Virus record (IMG/VR): IMGVR_UViG_3300006921_000117
Location: 1-26,721 of that record
Source: a virus
Reading direction: 5' to 3' (one strand)
DNA: 26,721 nucleotides
The position numbers were made by a program, and so were the translations under genes. Below are positions 5,848-13,575 of this stretch, piece by piece; the first letter of the stretch is position 1, and each line of letters begins with the position of its first letter. The notes beneath the pieces are model-generated. The model saw nothing but the letters and a program-made list of their open reading frames with translations, ran no database searches and had not been told where the DNA came from.

Positions 5848-7898
5848 GAATAGTACTTGATGTAGAGAACACAGTTACCAAGAGAGATGGTAAAACATTA
5901 CTTGACCCTTTTGAGGAGACAAACTTTTTAGTACAGGTTGGAACTAAGAATGTAGATGCGCCAGAGCAACGCAACATATTTACATTTGAACATGTAGAGT
6001 ACAATGACCGTTGTGGTGACAATAGTAGACTTCTCCAAAGCATACTAGAGAAGACAACTTTATTGATTATGCATAACGCTCAACATGATTTAATGTGGCT
6101 TTGGTCTACAGGCTTTAAATATGACGGAGAGATTTATGACACTATGCTTGCTGAGTATTTGTTGCAGCGAGGACAAAAACAACCCCTTAGTCTACAGGCA
6201 TGTGCTGAACGTAGAAAATTAAACTTTCAAAAAGACGATACCCTCAAACAATATTTTAAAGAAGGATACAACACCAATGAAATTCCCCTTAAAGAACTTA
6301 CACATTATCTTGGCTGCGACATTGATACTACTGCCGAGTTGTTCCTTGCTACTCTTGCCGAAGGATTCTCCAAAAGCGAAGCAAACGGAATGGATCGAAT
6401 TCGAGACATTACCTTCAGAGTCTGTAGAGCCCTTACCCGAATGTATATGCGAGGGTTCAGGGTGGATAGACGAGCCCTTCAAGGAGTAAGAGAAGAGTTC
6501 GAGAAAGAAAAGATAGCTATTGAAAATAGGTTAGCCATACAGATACGAGAACTAATGGGTGACACGCCTATAAATTTAAATAGTCCAGAACAAATATCCC
6601 AGGTTATCTATAGTAGAGCAGTGATAGATAAAAAAGAATGGGTAGACATAATTAATTTTACTAAGAATAAAAAAGAGTTTGAAGAGGCTATCAGGACCAA
6701 CAGTAGGATAATAAAAAGAACCGTAGCATTTAGTTGTCCTAAATGTAATGGGGAAGGTAGTCACTACAAGATAAAGAAAGATGGTTCTAACTTTAAGAAT
6801 CCAAGTAAATGTTCCGACTGTTTATCTAGAGGATATCAACTTAAAGATACTCAAAAGATTGCTGGGCTAATGTTTAAACCTCCTAAAAAAGAATGGGTTA
6901 GTAACAATGGTTTTAGTACGAGCAAAGGAAACCTAGATATACTTATGGCTACAGCTAAGACAAACAACCACACGACTGCTCTTCAATTCTTAACTGATAT
7001 TCAGAGGTTGTCTGCTGTATCAACTTATCTAAGTTCTTTTGTGGATGGTATTGGAATTTATACTAAAGAGACAGGGTTCCTGCACGTTGGTTTAACACAA
7101 CACATTACTGCAACAGGAAGATTTAGTGGTCGTAATCCTAACATGCAGAACATGCCTCGTGGTGGTACATTTCCTGTTAAACGTGTATTTGTATCTCGCT
7201 GGAAGGGCGGTCACATATTGGAGGCTGACTTCGCACAACTTGAGTTTCGTGTAGCTGCATATTTATCTCAAGATAAAACTGCTATGGAAGAGATAGATAC
7301 AGGTTTTGATGTTCACTCATACACAGCTAAAGTAATAAGTGATGCAGGGCAACCTACAACTAGACAGGTGGCTAAGGGACATACTTTTGCTCCTCTTTTC
7401 GGGGCGAGTGGTTTTGGTAGAAGCGATGCGGAGTTTAGATATTACAAACACTTTAACCAAAAGTATCATGGTATTGCTGCTTGGCATAAGAAGTTAGGAG
7501 AAGAAGCTTTAAGATACAATAAGATTGCAACACCCTCTGGCAGACAGTTTGCATTTCCAGATGTTGAACGTAAGATGAATGGTCAGCCAACTCACTTTAC
7601 TAAGATAAAGAATTTCCCGGTACAAAGCTTTGCTACAGGAGATATTGTACCCGTTGTACTATTGGAGCTCGATAAAAGATTAGAGCTACTACAAACATCT
7701 ATTGTTAACTCAGTACATGATTCAGTTGTTTTAGATGTACACCCTCACGAGAAAGAATATGTACTACAAATCATAGCAGATTTAAATAAAGATTTGGATC
7801 AGATAATAGAAGAAGCATTCGATATAAAAATGAATGTTCCTATGTTACTTGAAGCAAAAATTGGCCCTAATTGGCTTGACTTAGAGGACGTTATATAG
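5844..7898 (+). CDS. Family A DNA polymerase with inserted DnaJ-like zinc finger (684 aa)
   Basis: This is the replicative polymerase with proofreading. The exonuclease domain has D6/E8 (LDVENT), N78/D82 (HNAQHD) and Y155/D159 (YLGCD). Residues 298-330 hold CPKCNGEG and CSDCLSRG, a DnaJ-like zinc finger between exonuclease and polymerase domains, a trait described for HMO-2011-like phages. Motif A is DFAQLE (D462, E467); motif B has R507, K511 and F515, the position called 762 in E. coli Pol I; F519 replaces the usual Tyr. Motif C is HDS (625-627), where most relatives have HDE. The start at 5844 (MRIVLDVEN) is chosen because it overlaps the upstream stop; the earlier ATG at 5805 lies within the zinc-finger gene. 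Confidence 0.93.
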   Translation: MRIVLDVENTVTKRDGKTLLDPFEETNFLVQVGTKNVDAPEQRNIFTFEHVEYNDRCGDNSRLLQSILEKTTLLIMHNAQHDLMWLWSTGFKYDGEIYDTMLAEYLLQRGQKQPLSLQACAERRKLNFQKDDTLKQYFKEGYNTNEIPLKELTHYLGCDIDTTAELFLATLAEGFSKSEANGMDRIRDITFRVCRALTRMYMRGFRVDRRALQGVREEFEKEKIAIENRLAIQIRELMGDTPINLNSPEQISQVIYSRAVIDKKEWVDIINFTKNKKEFEEAIRTNSRIIKRTVAFSCPKCNGEGSHYKIKKDGSNFKNPSKCSDCLSRGYQLKDTQKIAGLMFKPPKKEWVSNNGFSTSKGNLDILMATAKTNNHTTALQFLTDIQRLSAVSTYLSSFVDGIGIYTKETGFLHVGLTQHITATGRFSGRNPNMQNMPRGGTFPVKRVFVSRWKGGHILEADFAQLEFRVAAYLSQDKTAMEEIDTGFDVHSYTAKVISDAGQPTTRQVAKGHTFAPLFGASGFGRSDAEFRYYKHFNQKYHGIAAWHKKLGEEALRYNKIATPSGRQFAFPDVERKMNGQPTHFTKIKNFPVQSFATGDIVPVVLLELDKRLELLQTSIVNSVHDSVVLDVHPHEKEYVLQIIADLNKDLDQIIEEAFDIKMNVPMLLEAKIGPNWLDLEDVI

Positions 7899-7904
7899 TA
7901 TAAC
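7876..7904 (+). promoter_or_regulatory. Near-consensus sigma70 promoter inside the polymerase 3' end
   Basis: TTGACT (7876-7881), a 17-base spacer, then TATAAC (7899-7904), each with five of six consensus bases and ideal spacing. It overlaps the polymerase stop codon and faces the SSB-candidate gene at 7943, after one of the few intergenic gaps in the operon (44 bases). It would allow the downstream genes to be made independently of the early promoter. The -10 box is also one arm of a small inverted repeat. Confidence 0.6.
7890..7904. repeat. Perfect short inverted repeat over the polymerase stop codon
   Basis: GTTATA-TAG-TATAAC: six-base arms with a three-base centre that is the TAG stop of the polymerase gene. 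It is too AU-rich and lacks the U-run needed for an intrinsic terminator. It overlaps the -10 box of the predicted promoter, so it may be an operator or simply a product of the TATA-like sequence. Confidence 0.5.
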
Positions 7905-7942
7905 TGTAACTCTTTCACACATAAAAAAACAAAGGTAAAAAG

Positions 7943-8938
7943 ATGAACTCAGAACTTGTAATTCCAGAAGGGAATAAAAAAACATTAGCTGAACTAGTTG
8001 GTGTTTCTATCGAACTATCAGGTAGTGATAATAATAATAATAAACGATCAAAGGTTTCTACTCTAGCTAGGCTAAATCTTACAGGTAAAGCTATCATGGG
8101 AGTTAAGAATATTGAAGGCAAGGACATGAACCTCGAAGTCATTCCTGCTGGAGCGTATGAATTAGAACAAGATGACGGAATTAAGGTGTACTGTATTAAT
8201 CCAATCATTAGAGTTCTTACTTATAGGGAACAGTGGGGCAGGTTTGATGTAGAAAATAATAAACCAAATAAATCAATGATGGCAAAGGGTTCTGTTTTTG
8301 GAAAGGTACTTAAAGATTCTACTGGAGGAACTAATCTAGGTAGAATACCTAATGAGGTTTGTTCTGAGTTTTTTGATGATTATTGGAAAGATAGGTCAGA
8401 GGATTATAAAAAAAGAATTAATGATGTTAAAAGACATAAACTTTTGTTTGGAACAATAGATTTTAATGGAAAGGCTTTGGATGAATTTGGAATGCCTCTT
8501 AAAGATATTAAAGAGCCAATACCCTTTTTGTTTGATGTTAAAAATAGGAAGAGTTTAAGTGAAATAGATAAAAAATTTAATGAGATTGAAGAATATTCCG
8601 CAGATCAATTAGGTTTTCCTAAGAAGGATGATCTTCGTAGAAAAGCAAAGAAAGCTAAAAAACTAGAATTAGAAGCAAAATGTGCTGAAAATTTATTAAA
8701 GAGTAGATTTACATTGGGTTCTGAAATTCACGACACAGGTTTTATATGGAGTTCTGTGACAATAGAAAAGGTACAGCAAGGTGATTATCTTGACGGAGAT
8801 ATCGATAACCTTTTAAAATTTAATGAGTGGATTGAATATATTGACGGTTTAACATTAAATTTATGGAAAGAAAACAACGTAGAACAACTTAGTGAAGCAC
8901 AGGCAGAACTTGTAGAAGAGTTTGTGGATGTTGAGTGA
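7943..8938 (+). CDS. Hypothetical protein, candidate single-stranded DNA-binding protein (331 aa)
   Basis: There is no textbook motif, so this is a call from context and composition. The protein sits directly between DNA polymerase and a RecB-like exonuclease, the usual place of SSB-type proteins in such phages. It begins with a flexible region containing a run of Asn (DNNNNKR, residues 29-35). The centre is beta-rich (ARLNLTGKAIMGV, IKVYCINPIIRVLTY), and a lysine-rich helix (RRKAKKAKKLELEAK) follows. It ends in an acidic tail (ELVEEFVDVE), as in T7 gp2.5 and bacterial SSB, where the tail recruits partners. The predicted promoter stands just upstream. Confidence 0.45.
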   Translation: MNSELVIPEGNKKTLAELVGVSIELSGSDNNNNKRSKVSTLARLNLTGKAIMGVKNIEGKDMNLEVIPAGAYELEQDDGIKVYCINPIIRVLTYREQWGRFDVENNKPNKSMMAKGSVFGKVLKDSTGGTNLGRIPNEVCSEFFDDYWKDRSEDYKKRINDVKRHKLLFGTIDFNGKALDEFGMPLKDIKEPIPFLFDVKNRKSLSEIDKKFNEIEEYSADQLGFPKKDDLRRKAKKAKKLELEAKCAENLLKSRFTLGSEIHDTGFIWSSVTIEKVQQGDYLDGDIDNLLKFNEWIEYIDGLTLNLWKENNVEQLSEAQAELVEEFVDVE

Positions 8939-9698
8939 AGCTGGACATTGGTATGATCAAAAGGGTGCAGCAACATATACTATAATAGGTGCAAACGGAG
9001 AAGAGAGAAACACTACTCTTCGTGATGCCCGTCAGCACGGTTATGTACCATCTGTTACAACTATTATTGGAATGTCAGCAAAACCTCAGTTAGAGAACTG
9101 GAAGATAGACCAAGCTCTTAATTCAGCAATTAACTTAACTCAAAAAGATGATGAAAGTCTTGCAGCATTTACTTATCGTTGCAAGCAAGATTCAAAAGAA
9201 GTAGGTCGTAAAGCTGCAGATAGAGGCACAATTATTCATGGCATGATTGAGCAAGGTTTTGCTGGAGGAACTCTTACAAAACCGTATCTTAAAATTAAAG
9301 AATATTTGGACACAACATTTCCTGGTGAAGAGTGGGTTGCTGAAGATTCTTTTTGTTCTAAATTAGGATATGGTGGTAAAATAGATTTGTACTCTAAGTC
9401 AGGAATATTTGTTGACTTTAAAACCAAGGACGGGTTACAAGATAAGAAAGCATCTAGGTTAGTATTTGATGATCACGGAATGCAATTGTCAGCTTATGCA
9501 CACGGATGTGAATTTGAAGAGCCAGAAAGAGTATCAATCTTTGTAGATAGAAAAACCCCAGAGTTAATTTTAACACATAAGTGGGATAAAGATACACATG
9601 AACGACATCTAGATATGTTCAAAAGTCTTTTGTCATACTGGAAATTATTAAAAAAATATGATCCATCAGAGATCTTAAATAAAAATGAGGCAGCATAA
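8928..9698 (+). CDS. RecB/Cas4-like PD-(D/E)XK exonuclease (256 aa)
   Basis: The nuclease core is clear: H104 (RGTIIHGMIE), D153 in YGGKIDLY, D163 and K165 in IFVDFKTKDG, and Q186/Y190 in GMQLSAYAHG. Together these are the H, GxxD, DxK and QxxxY motifs of the Cas4/RecB/AddB nuclease clan. No Cys cluster for an iron-sulfur centre is apparent. It likely processes DNA ends for recombination or degrades host DNA. The frame is open from a TTG at 8922, but the ATG at 8928, eight bases after AGAAGAG, is the better start and overlaps the SSB-candidate gene by 11 bases. The stop and the next start share a base. Confidence 0.85.
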   Translation: MLSEAGHWYDQKGAATYTIIGANGEERNTTLRDARQHGYVPSVTTIIGMSAKPQLENWKIDQALNSAINLTQKDDESLAAFTYRCKQDSKEVGRKAADRGTIIHGMIEQGFAGGTLTKPYLKIKEYLDTTFPGEEWVAEDSFCSKLGYGGKIDLYSKSGIFVDFKTKDGLQDKKASRLVFDDHGMQLSAYAHGCEFEEPERVSIFVDRKTPELILTHKWDKDTHERHLDMFKSLLSYWKLLKKYDPSEILNKNEAA

Positions 9699-9922
9699 TG
9701 GTAAAAATAAATATTCAAGAAAAAGAATATGAAACAGATGATATGACAGATGAGCAAAAAGGTTTAGTTGAAAGTATACATCAAGGACAAGTAACAGAAG
9801 AAAAATTAAAAGTAGATATTGCGTGTGCAATCTATTCACTCAAAAGTACTCAAGCAATGGGAAGTGCACAAAAAACTAGATTAAAGGCTCTTCTTGACGA
9901 TGGTAAAAAAGACAAAGGCTAG
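9698..9922 (+). CDS. Small hypothetical protein (74 aa)
   Basis: It is coupled to the exonuclease by TAATG and overlaps the endonuclease I start by 23 bases. The protein (MVKINIQEKEYETDDMTDEQ) is charged. It has a short beta-like start, then two amphipathic helices (EQKGLVESIHQGQ, EEKLKVDIACAIYSLKSTQ), ending in a Lys/Asp tail. This 'short strand then helices, with YETDDMTDEQK' layout recurs in small marine phage proteins of unknown role. There is no enzyme motif. Its position between two nucleases suggests a small accessory of recombination or DNA degradation, but that is only a guess. Confidence 0.65.
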   Translation: MVKINIQEKEYETDDMTDEQKGLVESIHQGQVTEEKLKVDIACAIYSLKSTQAMGSAQKTRLKALLDDGKKDKG

Positions 9923-10355
9923 ACGCAGACACAACTCTAGACGCTATCGAAGTGGCCTCGAAGAAACACTTGCTGAATACCTAACACATCACCAAAAAGA
10001 AGTACGATACGAACTTCTTAAAGTTCAGTGGGAAGACTTGCGGTATAGAACTTATACTCCTGACTTCCAACTAGACAACGGCATTATATGCGAAGCTAAA
10101 GGGCTGTTCGATAATGAAGATAGGCGCAAGCATTTAGCTATTCAGAAACAACATCCTGAATTAGATATAAGGTTTGTCTTTAGTAATGCTCAAGCTAAAC
10201 TATATAAAGGTTCTAAAACTCGATACTCAGGGTGGTGTGAAAAGAATAGCTTCAAATGGGCTCATAGAGTTATACCATTAGAATGGTTACTAGAAAAAGG
10301 TAGGTACAATAAAGCTACCGTAATTAAATTAAAAACAAAAAGGAAGGATATATAA
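9900..10355 (+). CDS. T7-type endonuclease I, Holliday junction resolvase (151 aa)
   Basis: It cuts branched DNA, freeing packaging substrates and breaking host DNA. The catalytic set is visible as E21 (RSGLEETLAEYL), D55 (YTPDF), E65 and K67 (ICEAKGLF), nearly the same numbering as E20/D55/E65/K67 in T7 gp3. The length also matches (about 150 residues). The C-terminus carries the conserved 'Y-x-W-C-x-K' stretch (SGWCEKNSFKWA) found in this family. The frame is open from a TTG at 9894; the ATG at 9900 is used instead. A basic N-terminal segment (KKTKARRRHNSRRYR) fits DNA binding. The last base is shared with the next start. Confidence 0.92.
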   Translation: MVKKTKARRRHNSRRYRSGLEETLAEYLTHHQKEVRYELLKVQWEDLRYRTYTPDFQLDNGIICEAKGLFDNEDRRKHLAIQKQHPELDIRFVFSNAQAKLYKGSKTRYSGWCEKNSFKWAHRVIPLEWLLEKGRYNKATVIKLKTKRKDI

Positions 10356-10717
10356 TGGGTTACACATTATCAGATGATGAAGTAGCATTAGTACTACGAC
10401 CAATAAACTATGATGAAGATGGCGTTTGGAGTGGTATGATATCTACAGGTTTAGCAATGGGACCAGAAGGTAATATAGATAAAGTTATACTTAGCGATCT
10501 AATAAAATGTGCCACGTTCTTATCAGCTTTTTTAGACATTGCTCACGAGTACCCGAATATTATGGAGGTAGTAGAGAAACGTAGAGATGAAGTAATTGAA
10601 ATGTTTGAACGGGATGCAGATGAAGAAATCAATGGGCTAGCTGAAGTTGAGATTCAAACTAGCGGAGGTCAAGTTATTAAGTTTGGTCCTACATCTAAAA
10701 CAAAGGGTAACGCATGA
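10355..10717 (+). CDS. Conserved hypothetical phage protein (120 aa)
   Basis: It starts after AAGGAAGG (10340-10347) and overlaps the previous stop by one base. The protein begins MGYTLSDDEVALVLRPINYDEDGVWSGMIS and has a helical middle (LSDLIKCATFLSAFLDIAHEY, VVEKRRDEVIEMFERDADEEI) and a short beta-type tail. There is no catalytic motif, membrane span or zinc site. I recall similar proteins ('LVLRP ... DGxWxG ... G') in cyanophages and pelagiphages as conserved hypotheticals next to DUF3310 genes. Its function is unknown; it lies in the DNA metabolism block. Confidence 0.7.
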   Translation: MGYTLSDDEVALVLRPINYDEDGVWSGMISTGLAMGPEGNIDKVILSDLIKCATFLSAFLDIAHEYPNIMEVVEKRRDEVIEMFERDADEEINGLAEVEIQTSGGQVIKFGPTSKTKGNA

Positions 10718-10947
10718 GTGACGACATGGTTAATAAACCCCCTCATTACAATCATGCAGGTATAGAGTGTATAGAGGCTATTGAAGCAGCACTTACACCC
10801 GATGAGTTTAGGGGCTACTGTAAAGGTAATATGATAAAATATACTTGGAGAGAACAATATAAAAATGGTGATGAAGATCTAAAGAAAAGCTCTTGGTATA
10901 TGAATAGACTTCTTACATATTCAGAACGTATGGCAAACAAAGGATGA
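10714..10947 (+). CDS. DUF3310 family protein (77 aa)
   Basis: The whole protein is the DUF3310 signature: VNKPPHYNHAGIECIEAIEAAL, then FRGYCKGNMIKYTWREQYKNGDEDLKKSSWYMNRLL. The domain is known from T7 gp1.7, which phosphorylates dTMP and dGMP, though T7 gp1.7 is longer than this stand-alone version. A link to nucleotide supply is therefore plausible and agrees with the nearby ribonucleotide reductase, but activity of the short form is not established. It overlaps its neighbours by four bases on both sides. Confidence 0.85.
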   Translation: MSDDMVNKPPHYNHAGIECIEAIEAALTPDEFRGYCKGNMIKYTWREQYKNGDEDLKKSSWYMNRLLTYSERMANKG

Positions 10948-11123
10948 GCTTTAAATCTTTTCATATTAGTTTTACTATGAAAGTTGACGAGGACGGTAAT
11001 ATATTGTCTCTAGTAGAAGAAGCTCACGAAGAGGATGTTAAAGACGTAGTTGCTAACTCCTTACATGATATTGATGATGTTAAGATAGAAAAAATAAAGG
11101 TTAAAGAAAAAGATTATGGGTAA
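10944..11123 (+). CDS. Small acidic hypothetical protein (59 aa)
   Basis: The gap between DUF3310 and the methyltransferase encodes MSFKSFHISFTMKVDEDGN followed by an acidic helix (SLVEEAHEEDVKDVVANSL) and a Lys-rich strand (DDVKIEKIKVKEKDYG). The pattern is beta-alpha-beta, like a small ferredoxin-type fold. It starts by ATGA overlap and ends eight bases into the next gene. There is no homology that I recognise. Tight coupling on both sides supports a real gene. Confidence 0.65.
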   Translation: MSFKSFHISFTMKVDEDGNILSLVEEAHEEDVKDVVANSLHDIDDVKIEKIKVKEKDYG

Positions 11124-11646
11124 GAGATCTAACTTTAAAAGAGTTGAAAGGGATTTTTATCCTACGCCTAAAGCTGCAGTGCTTCCTTTGCTTGAGCATT
11201 TGCCTGAGTGGTTTCACTACGTTGAGCCCTGTGCTGGAGATGGTAGACTAATACAACACCTAACAGAGCTAACTAATGGCGTATGTAAGATGGCAACAGA
11301 CATTGAGCCTAAAGGAAGTAGCATTCTGAAAGAAGATGCTCGAACAATTAAGTGGGAAGTATTTAATAAAACTACCTATTGCATTACAAATCCCCCTTGG
11401 GACAGAGAAATTTTACATCCAATCATAGAAAACTTTATAGCATCAGGAAAGTCCTGGCTACTATTTGATGCTGATTGGATGCACACTAAACAAGCTACAC
11501 CTTTCTTACGATATTGCAGTCGCATTGTAAGTGTAGGTAGAGTAAAATGGATAGAAGATAGTACTAGCACAGGCAAGGATAACTGCGCTTGGTATCTTTT
11601 TGATCAAAAAAATAAAACACCAACAGAATTTTACGGCAGAACATAG
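11116..11646 (+). CDS. DNA methyltransferase-like protein (176 aa)
   Basis: A class I S-adenosylmethionine fold is indicated by motif I, VEPCAGDGRL (residues 36-45), an acidic end of strand two (ATDIEP), and the catalytic motif NPPW (92-95) used by N6-adenine and N4-cytosine methyltransferases. It is short and has no visible target-recognition domain. DFYPTP near the N-terminus is typical of phage members of this group. It could modify phage DNA against restriction, or be a degenerate relative; no partner restriction enzyme is seen. It begins within the previous gene and ends 13 bases before the reductase start. Confidence 0.75.
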   Translation: MGKRSNFKRVERDFYPTPKAAVLPLLEHLPEWFHYVEPCAGDGRLIQHLTELTNGVCKMATDIEPKGSSILKEDARTIKWEVFNKTTYCITNPPWDREILHPIIENFIASGKSWLLFDADWMHTKQATPFLRYCSRIVSVGRVKWIEDSTSTGKDNCAWYLFDQKNKTPTEFYGRT

Positions 11647-11659
11647 AGGGAAAACAACA

Positions 11660-13567
11660 ATGTCTAATACTTTTTTACCAACAGATTATCAATCATTCAT
11701 TCACAAATCACGCTATGCACGGTGGTTAGACACAGAGGGGCGTAGAGAAACTTGGCATGAAACCGTGTCTAGGTACATAGATGAAGTATGTGACAAAACA
11801 ACTGGTATGGACACAGATACTAGGGAAGAACTATATGATGCAATAGTATCACTACAAGTAATGCCATCAATGAGAGCGATGATGACGGCAGGTCCAGCTT
11901 TGCAGCGAGACAATACAGCAGGGTACAACTGCAGTTACCTTCCAGTTGATGACCCTAAAAGCTTTGATGAAGCTATGTTCATACTTTTGTGTGGCACTGG
12001 TGTTGGGTTTAGTGTGGAGAGACAGTTTATATCTAAACTACCTGAAGTACCAACGATGTTTGACAGTGATACAACAATTATTGTTAAGGATAGCAAAGAG
12101 GGTTGGGCTAAAGCATTTAGACAAGTCTTAGCTCTTTTATGGGCTGGTGAGATACCTAAATGGAATATGTCATTAGTCCGACCAGCAGGTGCAAAGCTCA
12201 AGACATTTGGTGGTAGAGCCTCTGGTCCTGCTCCACTTGTAGACTTGTTTAACTTTTGTATTGGTACCTTCAAAGGCGCACAGAACAGAAAACTTTCTAG
12301 CTTAGAGTGTCACGACATAATGTGCAAAGTCGGAGAGATAGTTGTAAGTGGTGGTGTTAGACGCAGTGCTATGATTAGTTTGTCTAATTTAAGCGATGAC
12401 CGTATGAGACACGCCAAGTCAGGCAACTGGTGGGAAAACGCAGGTCATCGAGCTTTATCTAACAACTCAGTTAGCTATACAGAAAAACCTGACATGGAGA
12501 CTTTCTTGCGTGAGTGGACAGCATTAGTTGAATCTAAGTCAGGTGAACGAGGTATCTTCAACAGGCAAGCCAGTAAGAAACAGGCAGACAAAAATGGCAG
12601 ACGTAATTCAGATTGGGAGTTTGGGACTAACCCGTGCAGCGAAATTATATTACGCCCATACCAATTCTGTAATTTAAGTGAGGTAGTTGTCAGAGCTACA
12701 GACGACATCAAGAGTTTATCTAAGAAGGTAAAGTTAGCTACGATAGTTGGTACAGTACAATCTAGCCTAACTAAGTTTCCATATCTTCGTAAGGTATGGC
12801 AAAACAATACAGAAGAAGAAAGACTACTAGGCGTTTCACTGACAGGTATTATGGACAATCCATTGCTTACAAGTAAAAACAAAGGCCTATCTCAAACACT
12901 AAATCATCTTAGACACGTTGCCGTACAAACAAATAAAGAATGGGCAGAGCGTTTAGGTGTACAACAATCCACTGCTATAACATGTGTGAAGCCTTCAGGA
13001 ACTGTATCTCAATTAGTAGACAGTGCAAGCGGTATTCATGCTAGGCATAGTCAACACTACATAAGAACGGTACGAGGGGATAGCAAAGATCCTATTACTC
13101 AATTTATGGCAGATCAAGGTATTCCATCTGAGCCTTGTGTAATGAAACCAGATACTACAGTAGTCTTTAGTTTTCCTATACAATCTCCTAAGAACGCAAT
13201 AACTCGTACTGATGAAACAGCTATTGAACAGTTAGAAACCTGGTTAATATATCAAAGAGATTGGTGTGAACATAAGCCCTCAGTAACCATTACAGTCAAA
13301 GATGACGAATGGATGGAGGTTGGAGCATTTGTATACAAACATTTTGATGAGATGAGTGGTGTATCTTTTTTACCACACTCTGATCACACATATCAACAGG
13401 CTCCTTATCAGGAGTGTACAAAAGAAGAATATAAAGAGTTATTAAAGAAACTACCGAAAAAAATAGATTGGGAAAAACTATCTTCATACGAGCAGGAAGA
13501 TAATACTATAGGTATGCAGACCCTAGCCTGTTCAGGCGATGTCTGTGAAATTGTAGATTTAACATAG
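11660..13567 (+). CDS. Monomeric class II (B12-dependent) ribonucleotide reductase (635 aa)
   Basis: It converts ribonucleotides to deoxyribonucleotides using adenosylcobalamin, with no small subunit. Key residues resemble those of Lactobacillus leichmannii ribonucleoside-triphosphate reductase: C91 (AGYNCSYL), N324, C326 (thiyl radical) and E328 in NPCSEI, C337 in QFCNLSE, PSGTVS (445-450), and the C-terminal redox pair C624/C629 (LACSGDVCEIVDL). The frame is open from 11600, but ATG 11660 after AGAGGG is the true start (MSNTFLPTDY). No R2, NrdA or cobalamin genes accompany it, so the host must supply B12. It supports dNTP demand during replication. Confidence 0.93.
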   Translation: MSNTFLPTDYQSFIHKSRYARWLDTEGRRETWHETVSRYIDEVCDKTTGMDTDTREELYDAIVSLQVMPSMRAMMTAGPALQRDNTAGYNCSYLPVDDPKSFDEAMFILLCGTGVGFSVERQFISKLPEVPTMFDSDTTIIVKDSKEGWAKAFRQVLALLWAGEIPKWNMSLVRPAGAKLKTFGGRASGPAPLVDLFNFCIGTFKGAQNRKLSSLECHDIMCKVGEIVVSGGVRRSAMISLSNLSDDRMRHAKSGNWWENAGHRALSNNSVSYTEKPDMETFLREWTALVESKSGERGIFNRQASKKQADKNGRRNSDWEFGTNPCSEIILRPYQFCNLSEVVVRATDDIKSLSKKVKLATIVGTVQSSLTKFPYLRKVWQNNTEEERLLGVSLTGIMDNPLLTSKNKGLSQTLNHLRHVAVQTNKEWAERLGVQQSTAITCVKPSGTVSQLVDSASGIHARHSQHYIRTVRGDSKDPITQFMADQGIPSEPCVMKPDTTVVFSFPIQSPKNAITRTDETAIEQLETWLIYQRDWCEHKPSVTITVKDDEWMEVGAFVYKHFDEMSGVSFLPHSDHTYQQAPYQECTKEEYKELLKKLPKKIDWEKLSSYEQEDNTIGMQTLACSGDVCEIVDLT

Positions 13568-13575
13568 GAGACATT

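Noticed and set aside
11935-12882. Open frames of 112 and 135 codons on the - strand
   Set aside because: They are antisense to the ribonucleotide reductase, whose catalytic residues show that the + strand is the coding one.
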